15,791 nucleotides of DNA from UBA1151 sp963579925 (GTDB lineage Bacteria > Chloroflexota > Dehalococcoidia > Lucifugimonadales > Lucifugimonadaceae), in NCBI GenBank assembly GCA_963579925.1, contig CAUZJA010000044.1, positions 1-15,791 of the forward strand, written 5' to 3'. Positions within the stretch are counted from its first letter, which is position 1. Each line of letters starts with the position of its first letter. Position numbers and translations under genes: made by a program. Positions 6,752 through 14,563 of the stretch are shown piece by piece. A model generated the notes under the pieces. It made no database searches, had not been told where the DNA came from, and worked only from the letters and a program-made list of their open reading frames with translations.

Positions 6752-9700
6752 TTAGTCTTCGGTCTCATCATCGGGATTTGTGTCATCCCCAATGCCGTCT
6801 TCAGCCTCACTGTCATCAGGGGCCTCAACGGAAGACTCTTCTGACTTGGTGTCCGTCTCCACGATGTCATCAGACATCAGGATGTCGCCATCACTGTCAT
6901 CGTCTCCAAGGTCAAGGTCCGGCATGCCTTCGCCAAGCGCCATCTCAGACCAGATTGAGCTATCAATCTCGCCAACCGATGGCGCTGGGGCTGACTTATC
7001 GCCTTCTTTGATTTCATACTTGTTGGTTGCCTCATTGAGCAGCTCAACAGAAAGTCCAAGACCCTGAAGTTCCTTAAGAAGAACGTGGAACGACTCCGGA
7101 ACACCCGGCTGAATCACGTCTTCACCCTTGACTGAAGCCTCGTAAGTCTTCACTCGTCCAATCACGTCGTCTGACTTGACCGTCAGCATCTCTTGCAAGT
7201 TGTAGGCGGCGGAGTAGGCCTCAAGCGCCCACACTTCCATCTCACCAAACCTCTGGCCACCAAACTGTGCCTTACCGCCCAGTGGTTGCTGGGTGATGAG
7301 GGAGTACGGACCAGTTGATCGTGCGTGGATCTTGTCTTCAACAAGGTGAATGAGTTTGAGCATGTACACCTGACCAACGGCAATCGGCTGGTCGAATGCT
7401 TCGCCAGTTCTGCCGTCGTACAGCGTCTGCTTACCAAGAATTGGAGCGACACGGTGGTCTTCTCTGTCCAGCTGGAGAGCCCTCTGGTACAGATCTGCCA
7501 CTTTCACGCCATCAACGTCTTCACCAATCTCTTCTTCAAGCCAGATTCGGAGTCCAGCTTCTCTAGCCTGACCAATCTTGGAGTCATCAAAGATGTCTTT
7601 GTACTTGTAGTTGCGTTCCTTGAGCCACGCCTCAACGATATCTTCGTCATAGCCGGTGTTATCAAGCTCTCGGCGATCAATCGCCTCCGCCTTATCAACC
7701 ATCCATGCCCGTGCAAGAGCGTCTTCAATAACGGCGTGCGTTGCACCATCAAAAACAGGTGTACGCGCCCGGAAACCAAGTTTTCGAGCTGCCCACCCTA
7801 GGTGAACCTCAAGCACCTGCCCAAGGTTCATTCGAGAAGGCACACCAATGGGGTTCAAGATGATGTCCAGCGGCGTGCCATCTTCCATGTATGGCATGTC
7901 CTCGGCAGGGAGAATCTTCGCGATGACTCCCTTGTTGCCGTGACGACCAGCCATCTTGTCGCCTTCCATGATCTTTCGAGTCTGAGCAATCCAGACACGA
8001 ACCATGCGAATCACGCCAGGCTGGAGGTTGTCGCCGTTCTCTTTGCTGAGAATCTTGACGTCAATCACCTTGCCGTACTCACCGTGCGGAACCCTCAGAG
8101 AGGTGTCCTTCACGTCGCGAGCCTTCTCTCCGAAGATCGCTCGAAGCAGCTTCTCTTCAGCCGTTAGCTCGGTCTCACCCTTGGGAGTGATCTTTCCGAC
8201 AAGAATGTCACCGGGGCCAACGTAGGCGCCGATGCGAATGATTCCTTCTTCGTCGAGATCACGCAGGCTTTCTTCAGCCGTGTTCGGGATGTCCCGGGTG
8301 ATCTCTTCTGGGCCAAGCTTCGTCTCACGAGCCTCAGCCTCATGCTTATCAATGTGAATGGAGGTGTACTTGTCAGCCTTGACAAGGTTCTCACTCAGAA
8401 TGATCGCGTCTTCGTAGTTGTAGCCTTCCCAACTCATAAAGCCGACAAGGATGTTCTGACCAAGAGCCAGCTCGCCGCCCTCAGTTGAAGAGCTGTCAGC
8501 CAACGCATCACCAATAGCTATCCGCTGCCCCTTGTCCACGATAGGACGCTGAGACACGCAGGTGCCCTGGTTTGAGCGGCGGAACTTGGTGATCGGGTAC
8601 TCAATCTTTTCGCCATCGTCCGTTCGGATGATGATCATATCGCCCGTAACGGACGTTATGATTCCATCGTGCTCAGCAACCAGAACCTGGCGGCTATCTT
8701 TTGCCACACGCTCTTCCATACCGGTACCCACAATGGGCGCATCCGGTCGGAGCAGAGGCACAGCCTGACGTTGCATGTTTGAGCCCATCAGAGCTCGGTT
8801 TGCATCATCATGCTCAAGGAACGGGATCAGAGCTGTCGAAACACTCACAATCTGCATTGGTGACACGTCAAGGTACTCAACGTTGTCAGCAGTCTCGTGC
8901 TGGAACGCTTCACCCAGTCGAACTTCAACACGGTCTCCGGAAATCTGGTTCCGAGAGTCCAGCGAAGTGTTCGCCTGACCAATGATGTGCTTCTCTTCCT
9001 CGTCAGCGGGCATGTACTCAATATCATCGGGATTCATCGACACATACGGACGAACCTTGAGCGTCTGCTCCTTGAGTCCGGCCATCTGCTCGACAACCGC
9101 CTTGGTAAGCGCCTTGCCGCCTTCCATGAGGACCTTGCCGCCACCGTCCTTTGCATCTTCAATCACGTGGTGGCCAATGAGGATTGGGCTGTGGCTGGAG
9201 ATCTCGCGCAGGACAGGCCTGTATGGAGTCTCAATGAAACCGTAGGCGTTCAGCCGCGCATAAGTCGCCAGCGAACCAAGAAGGCCAATGTTCGGACCTT
9301 CAGGAGTCTCAATAGGACAGATGCGGCCGTAGTGAGAGGTGTGAACGTCACGGACATCGAATCCGGCTCGGTCACGGGATAGACCACCCGGTCCCAGCGC
9401 TGAGAGACGACGCTTGTGCGTCAACTCTGCGAGTGGGTTGGTCTGGTCCATGAACTGAGATAGCTGTGAACCACCAAAGAACTCACGCACCGCTGCCACA
9501 ACAGGCCTGATGTTGATCAGGGCGGCTGGAGTAGTAGTGTCCGGGTCCATCTGCGTGGTCATGCGCTCCTTGACGACTCGCTCCATACGGAGGAGGCCAA
9601 CTCGCAACTGGTTCTGAATCAGCTCACCAACTGCACGCACACGACGGTTACCCAGATGGTCAATATCATCAACCTTGGAGCGGCCGTTGTTGATGTCGAT

Positions 9701-10627
9701 CATCTTCTTGATCAGATCAACAATGTCGCCCTTGGTCAGCGTGCGGACATCCTCGTTTCGATCAAGGTTGCGGTTGAGCTTGTAACGCCCCACCCGACCC
9801 AGGTCGTACTTGCGAGGATTAAAGAACAGGTTGTGCAGAAGGTTCCGAGCGTTATCAACGCTTGGCGGCTCACCCGGGCGCAATCTGCGGTAGAACTCAA
9901 CCAGCGCCTCGTCCTCTGTCGTAATCGCAGAGTCACGGGCAATCGTCGTCGCCATGATCTGGTGATCAGGGTTGGTGTCTGAGTCCTTGAAGAGTTCGAT
10001 CAACTCGTCGTCGCTCGTGTAGCCCAGTGCTCGCAACAGTGTGGAGACAGGCGTCCGACGCTTGCGGTCAACCTTGACGTAAAGGATGTCACGGTTAGAG
10101 GTCTCAAGCTCCACCCATGCACCCCGATACGGAATCAACTTTGCAGCGCAAAGCGTTCGACCTGTGGCCGGGTCCTTGGAAGCGGTGAAATATGCACCAG
10201 GTGAGCGAACAAGCTGCGATACAACCACGCGCTCTGCACCGTTGATGATGAAAGTCCCGTTACGGGTCATCATCGGCACATCGCCCATGAACAGTCGCTG
10301 CTGCTTCAGTTCACCCGTTGCCTTGATGGTGAGCTGAACAGTTACATAAAGGGAAGCTGAGTAAGTTGTCTCCTTAAGACGACACTCTCGCTCAGTCTGC
10401 TTTGGCTCCTCCCATGCGTGGTCTAGGAAGCTCAGTTCAAAACGACCACCAGAGAAGTCCTCGATAGGTGAAATCTCTTCAAACAGATCTTTGAGCCCAT
10501 CACCCTTGAGCCATTCAAATGAATTGAGCTGAATCTGAATCAGATTCGGCACTTCCATGACACTCTCAATGCGGTTGAAGTACTTGTTATTGACCTGAGA
10601 AGACCGATTACGTGAGGCGATTACCAT
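6752..10627 (-). CDS. rpoB: DNA-directed RNA polymerase subunit beta
   Basis: Second largest core RNA polymerase subunit; 1291 aa, forming the active-site cleft with beta-prime. The N-terminal lobe contains GAERVVVSQLVRSPG (130-144). The rifampicin-binding cluster is GGSQLSQFMDQTNPLAELTH (385-404); residues matching E. coli D516, H526 and S531 are kept (D394, H404, S409), so no classical resistance change is seen. Further on are SHYGRICPIETPEGPNIGL and the GNKGV and hybrid-binding segments. The last ~80 residues form an acidic, probably disordered tail, with strings of D and E from about 1238. The ATG at 10627 is preceded by AGGAG at 10639-10643, 11 bases away. Its own promoter lies about 155 bp upstream. 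rplJ and rplL, the usual upstream neighbours, are absent here. Confidence 0.98.
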   Translation of the reverse strand: MVIASRNRSSQVNNKYFNRIESVMEVPNLIQIQLNSFEWLKGDGLKDLFEEISPIEDFSGGRFELSFLDHAWEEPKQTERECRLKETTYSASLYVTVQLTIKATGELKQQRLFMGDVPMMTRNGTFIINGAERVVVSQLVRSPGAYFTASKDPATGRTLCAAKLIPYRGAWVELETSNRDILYVKVDRKRRTPVSTLLRALGYTSDDELIELFKDSDTNPDHQIMATTIARDSAITTEDEALVEFYRRLRPGEPPSVDNARNLLHNLFFNPRKYDLGRVGRYKLNRNLDRNEDVRTLTKGDIVDLIKKMIDINNGRSKVDDIDHLGNRRVRAVGELIQNQLRVGLLRMERVVKERMTTQMDPDTTTPAALINIRPVVAAVREFFGGSQLSQFMDQTNPLAELTHKRRLSALGPGGLSRDRAGFDVRDVHTSHYGRICPIETPEGPNIGLLGSLATYARLNAYGFIETPYRPVLREISSHSPILIGHHVIEDAKDGGGKVLMEGGKALTKAVVEQMAGLKEQTLKVRPYVSMNPDDIEYMPADEEEKHIIGQANTSLDSRNQISGDRVEVRLGEAFQHETADNVEYLDVSPMQIVSVSTALIPFLEHDDANRALMGSNMQRQAVPLLRPDAPIVGTGMEERVAKDSRQVLVAEHDGIITSVTGDMIIIRTDDGEKIEYPITKFRRSNQGTCVSQRPIVDKGQRIAIGDALADSSSTEGGELALGQNILVGFMSWEGYNYEDAIILSENLVKADKYTSIHIDKHEAEARETKLGPEEITRDIPNTAEESLRDLDEEGIIRIGAYVGPGDILVGKITPKGETELTAEEKLLRAIFGEKARDVKDTSLRVPHGEYGKVIDVKILSKENGDNLQPGVIRMVRVWIAQTRKIMEGDKMAGRHGNKGVIAKILPAEDMPYMEDGTPLDIILNPIGVPSRMNLGQVLEVHLGWAARKLGFRARTPVFDGATHAVIEDALARAWMVDKAEAIDRRELDNTGYDEDIVEAWLKERNYKYKDIFDDSKIGQAREAGLRIWLEEEIGEDVDGVKVADLYQRALQLDREDHRVAPILGKQTLYDGRTGEAFDQPIAVGQVYMLKLIHLVEDKIHARSTGPYSLITQQPLGGKAQFGGQRFGEMEVWALEAYSAAYNLQEMLTVKSDDVIGRVKTYEASVKGEDVIQPGVPESFHVLLKELQGLGLSVELLNEATNKYEIKEGDKSAPAPSVGEIDSSIWSEMALGEGMPDLDLGDDDSDGDILMSDDIVETDTKSEESSVEAPDDSEAEDGIGDDTNPDDETED

Positions 10628-10645
10628 GCGTCACAAAACTCCTAG

Positions 10646-10660
10646 GCAGGGGAAACCTGC
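10646..10660 (-). promoter_or_regulatory. Hairpin abutting the rpoB ribosome-binding site
   Basis: In the rpoB transcript GCAGG-TTTCC-CCTGC (5 bp, 5-nt loop) ends 2 bases before the AGGAG that serves rpoB. Its position would allow it to influence access to the start; any regulatory role is inference. Confidence 0.35.
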
Positions 10661-10668
10661 AGAACGTG

Positions 10669-10702
10669 AAAAAAACACAACAAACACACCTCTTGCAAGG
10701 TG
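10669..10702 (-). promoter_or_regulatory. Possible attenuator in rpoB leader
   Basis: The leader contains CACCT-TGCAAG-AGGTG (10702-10687), followed by a T-rich stretch ending in seven Ts (10675-10669). The stem is only 5 bp and the T7 starts about 11 bases away, so termination would be weak. It could be a partial terminator or simply an unstructured U-rich leader. Confidence 0.3.
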
Positions 10703-10782
10703 AGTTGAGTGTGAATTCAGAGGGCTACGGTGTGGGAGATACTGTGGGCCCGTTTGCGATAGACATACTTTAACGAATAGCT

Positions 10783-10812
10783 ATTCTAGAACTTCCCCAA
10801 AGATTATGTCAA
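10783..10812 (-). promoter_or_regulatory. Sigma-70 type promoter of rpoBC
   Basis: Read on the minus strand: a perfect -35 TTGACA (10812-10807), an 18-bp spacer, and -10 TAGAAT (10788-10783), one mismatch from TATAAT. The predicted start is near 10776, giving a leader of about 149 nt. It starts 30 bp after the stop of the upstream phosphodiesterase gene, so rpoBC need not depend on readthrough. Confidence 0.8.
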
Positions 10813-10841
10813 CGAACCCTTGTTCAAAACAGGATTATCCG

Positions 10842-11597
10842 CTAGGCCCGTACGTGCTCACTCCACTTTTCCGCGAGCCGTATCGGATGGTTCGATAGCA
10901 CGACGTCAGAGCCGCTGATCATCGACGCGTATGCCTGATCGACTATGTTCATCACGTTGAGTCCCGACGCTATTATCCGTTTGCCGCCAGCGTGCATTTG
11001 CTCCACCTGGGTGAGGCTCGGCGCGAACCTGACGTACAGCCAGTTTGAGTGTTCATCAGCCAGCGCCTGCTCAATCTCGCTCGGGTCGTTGACCGCTACC
11101 GACACCGGAAATTCCGGATTAACTTTACGATAACGCTGCCTGGCTTCAGGGACATCGATGGTCATCACTGCCGCACCGATCACAGTAGTGCGTTCTATTA
11201 AAGAGTGACGCTGCAGCAATTCATTGATCGACTCCGCCATACCCGGCTCATCAACCTTCGCCTCCAGCACAAGCGTCGTGGACGCCCGCCCATGCTTCGC
11301 CGCCAGGGCAAACGTCTCGTCCAGCGTGAGAATGCGTTCGCCCGCAAACGCCGGCCCGCGCCAGGACCCGGCGTCCAACTGCTTGAGAGCGCTCAAGTCA
11401 TGGTCAGCCACCGCCCCCGTGCCATCCGTCGTCCGATCCAGCACGAAATCATGAATGACCACCAACTCGCCGTCGCTGGACAACTGCACATCAAACTCGA
11501 TGCCCATACCCAGTTCCCATGCGGCAATGAATGCGGGCTCCGTGTTCTCCGGCGCGAACTCATCCAACCCACGATGCCCTGCGATTACTGGCCCCAT
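10842..11597 (-). CDS. Glycerophosphodiester phosphodiesterase
   Basis: 251 aa, GDPD family TIM barrel. The family hydrolyses glycerophosphodiesters (deacylated phospholipid headgroups) to sn-glycerol 3-phosphate and an alcohol, using a divalent metal. Visible signature: AGHRG with H8 and R9, APENT (15-19), IEFDVQLSSDG with metal ligands E34 and D36, IHD with H49, and E112-x-K114. H8 and H49 are the expected acid/base pair. No signal peptide or membrane segment is seen, so a cytoplasmic enzyme is likely. The ATG at 11597 has GAGGAT just upstream. It starts 17 bp after a 29-codon ORF and appears to be the last gene of a four-member cluster. No clear terminator separates it from the rpoB promoter. 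The substrate headgroup cannot be read from the sequence. Confidence 0.9.
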   Translation of the reverse strand: MGPVIAGHRGLDEFAPENTEPAFIAAWELGMGIEFDVQLSSDGELVVIHDFVLDRTTDGTGAVADHDLSALKQLDAGSWRGPAFAGERILTLDETFALAAKHGRASTTLVLEAKVDEPGMAESINELLQRHSLIERTTVIGAAVMTIDVPEARQRYRKVNPEFPVSVAVNDPSEIEQALADEHSNWLYVRFAPSLTQVEQMHAGGKRIIASGLNVMNIVDQAYASMISGSDVVLSNHPIRLAEKWSEHVRA

Positions 11598-11614
11598 ATA
11601 TCCTCGATCACTTT

Positions 11615-11704
11615 CTAGCTGAACATTCCAATGAACTTTTCGATCAGGCCGGGATCAAACTCCCGGTAAGCATGCCTTCTGTTTGGAGCCTCACCGCCGC
11701 TCAT
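11615..11704 (-). CDS. Short 29-aa ORF coupled to dehydrogenase stop
   Basis: ATG at 11704 overlaps the TGA of the upstream dehydrogenase as ATGA, the arrangement of translational coupling. The 29-residue product starts MSGGEAPNRRHA and ends REFDPGLIEKFIGMFS, then TAG. It stops 17 bp before the phosphodiesterase ATG, whose ribosome-binding site lies in that gap. The hydrophobic/acidic C-terminal half could form a short amphipathic helix. It has no Shine-Dalgarno of its own. A 6-bp perfect hairpin (11649-11654 with 11661-11666) falls within it. I do not recognise a family. It could be a true small protein, the remnant of a longer gene, or chance; the exact ATGA overlap favours translation. Confidence 0.45.
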   Translation of the reverse strand: MSGGEAPNRRHAYREFDPGLIEKFIGMFS

Positions 11705-12678
11705 TCAAGCGTCGCGACGATCTTCCCACGCACGTGCCGCTGCTCAATCTCCGCGAGCGACCCAGGAATCTCATCGAATCCCACAACGCGCTCCACCATC
11801 GCGTCAACCGTTCCGTCAGCAATCATCGCAATCATCTCGTCCGCCATACGCGCAAGATCGACCTGCGCATCGCGGTTGTTCGAGTGATGTGCCGCTCCAA
11901 GAGAAATCTTGTGTAGAGAGATCGACTTATCGAATATCTCCTCGCCCATGTCTGGCAATCCGGCGATCAAAGAAATCGCACCGCTAAACGCAAGCGCCGC
12001 AATCCCCTGGTTGGCTGACTCCGCGTCAACCGCAGCCTGCACGGCGTCGAGCCCCCGGCTGTCAGTGATATCCATGATCCGCGCCACAACATCTTCGCTG
12101 TTGTAGTCGATCACATGCGCTGCTCCAAGCCCCTTCACATGATCAAAACTTCCGGGCGATGCAGTAGTGATCACCGTCGCGCCAATATTGGCGCACAACT
12201 GCACGCCGTAGCCGCCAACGCCGCCTGCGCCACCCTGCACCCACACCGTCTGGCCCGCCTGCACCTTCAGCTTCCGCACAATGCCCTGATACGCCGTAAG
12301 GCCTGCGCACGGAATCGCCGCAGCATCCACATACGAAACGCTATCTGGGATCCTAGCCGTCGTATGAGCCGTCGTTATCGCATACTCAGCGAAGCCGCCC
12401 GGCCTCTTAAGATCACCGTGGTAAAACACGCTCTCGCCCACTGACCACTCATCGGCGCCCTGCCCTACGGCATCCACAGTCCCGGCAACGTCCAATCCAA
12501 GCAGATGCGGATAACTCCAGGCATCGTTGCCACGCCCAGCCTGCTTGTAATCGACAGGGTTCAGGCCAAGCGCCTCAACCTTGACCCGAATCTCCCCACT
12601 GCCCGGCTCAGGGACAGATATTTCACCGGCCCTCAGTGACGTAATCGCACCCGGCTGATCCAGAAGTAGTGCTTTCAA
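11701..12678 (-). CDS. Zinc-free MDR dehydrogenase, quinone oxidoreductase-like
   Basis: 325 aa, medium-chain dehydrogenase/reductase superfamily, quinone oxidoreductase (zeta-crystallin) type. An N-terminal GroES-like domain (1-120, with LGLNPVDYK and LLGLDVAGTVDAVG) precedes a Rossmann domain whose NADPH-binding glycine motif GGAGGVGGYG is at 149-158. The catalytic-zinc motif GHE and its Cys/His ligands are missing (the equivalent is GLDVAG), so it probably transfers hydride from NADPH to a quinone or enone rather than oxidising alcohols. The start is a TTG at 12678, supported by AGAGGA about 8 bases upstream; no ATG is near. It lies 27 bp after the CocE-type hydrolase gene. The substrate is unknown. 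Confidence 0.88.
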   Translation of the reverse strand: MKALLLDQPGAITSLRAGEISVPEPGSGEIRVKVEALGLNPVDYKQAGRGNDAWSYPHLLGLDVAGTVDAVGQGADEWSVGESVFYHGDLKRPGGFAEYAITTAHTTARIPDSVSYVDAAAIPCAGLTAYQGIVRKLKVQAGQTVWVQGGAGGVGGYGVQLCANIGATVITTASPGSFDHVKGLGAAHVIDYNSEDVVARIMDITDSRGLDAVQAAVDAESANQGIAALAFSGAISLIAGLPDMGEEIFDKSISLHKISLGAAHHSNNRDAQVDLARMADEMIAMIADGTVDAMVERVVGFDEIPGSLAEIEQRHVRGKIVATLE

Positions 12679-12705
12679 TTTTCAATTCCTCTTTAATTGC
12701 GGTTA

Positions 12706-14430
12706 TCAGGCCGGAATCACCGGCAAGATCAGCCGTGACGGATGGTCTGCATCGTGGAAAACCGACTGCTGAGCGACCCGCAATTCTGAGTCCGTCCAGA
12801 ACGGCTTGCCGTTATTGTGGTTGCGGTCGAAGTTCGGGAAGTCAGAGCTGGACACGTACAGTCGAATGCGCTGCCCCTTCTTAAAGAGGATGCCCGTCGG
12901 GTTAAGCTTGATTGAATACTCATACAGCTCGCCCGGCTCAAGAAGCTCTGGCTTGTCGTATCCCTTTCGGAACTCAGCACGCATGATGCCGTACGTCAGG
13001 TTAACCGCTAGACCATCTTCGTAGACCACCGCCACCTTGGCGGTCCAGTCCGTGTCCGGACCGTCAGTCCTCGCCCACAGCTTCAGCTGCACCGGCCCAG
13101 TGACTTCGATGTCTTCCTTAAGGGGGGGCGTCTGATAGACGAGAATATCCTTGCGATGATCGTGCGGCGACTGATCAACCGGTGCAGCCTGCGAGTCCGA
13201 CCGCATCAAGCTCATCACGGGGTCGCGCGGATCGAACTTGTACTCATCGATTGGCTCGTCGGACGGCGCGGCAGTAGATAGCGAACCATCGCCCATAACC
13301 GTGTTCGCTTCGCCGCCGCTGTGCAGGAAAAATTCCGTGTACTCCGTCCGGGCCAGTGGCCACTCCTGCTCACCCCGCCACTTGTCCGCTCCAAGCACGA
13401 ATATCTGTATCGGGTCCTCGCTGCTGAAGTGGTTACTCGCGCCTTTGAAATGGAAGTCGTACCAGTCTGCAATCAAATCTGGATAAGTCGCGTTGGCATC
13501 CGGGCCATGGTCTACCGGGCCAATCTTCTGCTCAAACTGCGTGGCATCGTGCCCCCACGGCCCAATGATCATCCGATGCTGCGACTTCAACTCATCCGGA
13601 GCGTTATCGACTACACCCTGATGGTTGTCGACAGTGCCAATTAGCCGGTCCCACCAGCCAGTAATATGGTAAATCGGCTGCGTGACTCTGGGGTGAAATT
13701 CACCGAAACGCGAATGCTCGATATTCTGCTCCGGGTAGTACGCCTGCAACTGGTCATTCAGCGTAGAGAACACCTCGCCTGGAATCGTCGATAGCGGCAG
13801 CCACCAGATGTACTTCCCACGCTCAACTTCGTCCCACCGTTGTATTGCCACAGCGGGCGCGTGCGGGCCGGTTGGGTCCTCTGCTTTTCGCCGCATGTCC
13901 GCAGCCATCATGTACGTCCACTCAAGCCGTCGACCGGTCTCAAACACACCGAAGTTCAGGTCCATAGCGTCTTTGAAGATGCCGCTAATCAGCGCCGCCT
14001 TCAGCGATGGCGGCTGCGAGCCAATCAAATGCCACGCCAACCAGGAAGCGTTCGAGTGACCAAACGTCCCCACCGCGCCATCGCACCACGGCAACTCCGC
14101 CACCCACTCACAAGAATCGTAGCCATCCGACTCATCGCTGTTCTCAGTCCGGTCACGGAACATCCAGATGTAATCACCATCGCTGGCGTACCGACCACGC
14201 TGGTCCTGCACAACCGCCATGTAACCACGTGATGCCAGTTCCCTTGCCAACTCAACATAGCGTGGAGTCAGCTTCTGATACGGCGTCCGACAAAGCAGTG
14301 CCGGATACTTGCCACCGCCCTCAGGTCGATAAACGTCGGCCCGCAAAATCGTGCCATCTCGCATGACTGCCTCGGCATTGGATTCAACAATAACTTTGTG
14401 ATGTGGCAAGGTCGGGATATTTCCTCTCAT
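12706..14430 (-). CDS. CocE/NonD family serine hydrolase
   Basis: 574 aa from the ATG at 14430. This is an X-Pro dipeptidyl-peptidase-like alpha/beta hydrolase (Pfam S15 type), related to cocaine esterase and glutaryl-7-ACA acylase; members cleave esters or amides through a Ser-Asp-His triad. Visible: the early RDGTILRADVYRP strand, DQRGRYASDGDY, the nucleophile elbow GHSNAS with S126, GWWDRLIG with D261, and GPWGHDA with H294. A C-terminal galactose-binding-like beta domain follows from about residue 365 (VYQTPPLKEDIEVTGPVQLK). No signal peptide is seen. An in-frame GTG at 14463 would add 11 residues; neither start has a good Shine-Dalgarno, and I preferred the ATG because the family motif follows at the usual distance. 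It is the first gene of the cluster and diverges from the methyltransferase. The substrate cannot be predicted. Confidence 0.9.
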   Translation of the reverse strand: MRGNIPTLPHHKVIVESNAEAVMRDGTILRADVYRPEGGGKYPALLCRTPYQKLTPRYVELARELASRGYMAVVQDQRGRYASDGDYIWMFRDRTENSDESDGYDSCEWVAELPWCDGAVGTFGHSNASWLAWHLIGSQPPSLKAALISGIFKDAMDLNFGVFETGRRLEWTYMMAADMRRKAEDPTGPHAPAVAIQRWDEVERGKYIWWLPLSTIPGEVFSTLNDQLQAYYPEQNIEHSRFGEFHPRVTQPIYHITGWWDRLIGTVDNHQGVVDNAPDELKSQHRMIIGPWGHDATQFEQKIGPVDHGPDANATYPDLIADWYDFHFKGASNHFSSEDPIQIFVLGADKWRGEQEWPLARTEYTEFFLHSGGEANTVMGDGSLSTAAPSDEPIDEYKFDPRDPVMSLMRSDSQAAPVDQSPHDHRKDILVYQTPPLKEDIEVTGPVQLKLWARTDGPDTDWTAKVAVVYEDGLAVNLTYGIMRAEFRKGYDKPELLEPGELYEYSIKLNPTGILFKKGQRIRLYVSSSDFPNFDRNHNNGKPFWTDSELRVAQQSVFHDADHPSRLILPVIPA

Positions 14431-14563
14431 TAAGTAGCAGCGAACGGAGTTTAGCCGCCTCACGGCACATCGCCAACTCGTGGCCGACTCGTAGGAGGTA
14501 GACAGATCGCTGTATGATCTTGGTCAATCGACGATATTGAGATTGATTCACGGTGAAGTAATT

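Noticed and set aside
8897..9382. 161-codon plus-strand ORF opposite rpoB
   Set aside because: Antisense shadow of strongly conserved rpoB codons; the same applies to 7325-7801 and other long plus-strand frames over rpoB and rpoC.
9420..9480. Rifampicin-resistance substitutions in RpoB
   Set aside because: The residues matching E. coli D516, H526 and S531 are wild type; differences at other positions are ordinary lineage variation.
10780..10845. Terminator between the phosphodiesterase gene and rpoB
   Set aside because: Only a bulged CCTGTT/AACAGG-type pairing without a T-run is visible.
11205..11618. 137-codon plus-strand ORF opposite the phosphodiesterase
   Set aside because: Antisense shadow; the minus strand encodes an intact GDPD catalytic signature with a good ribosome-binding site.
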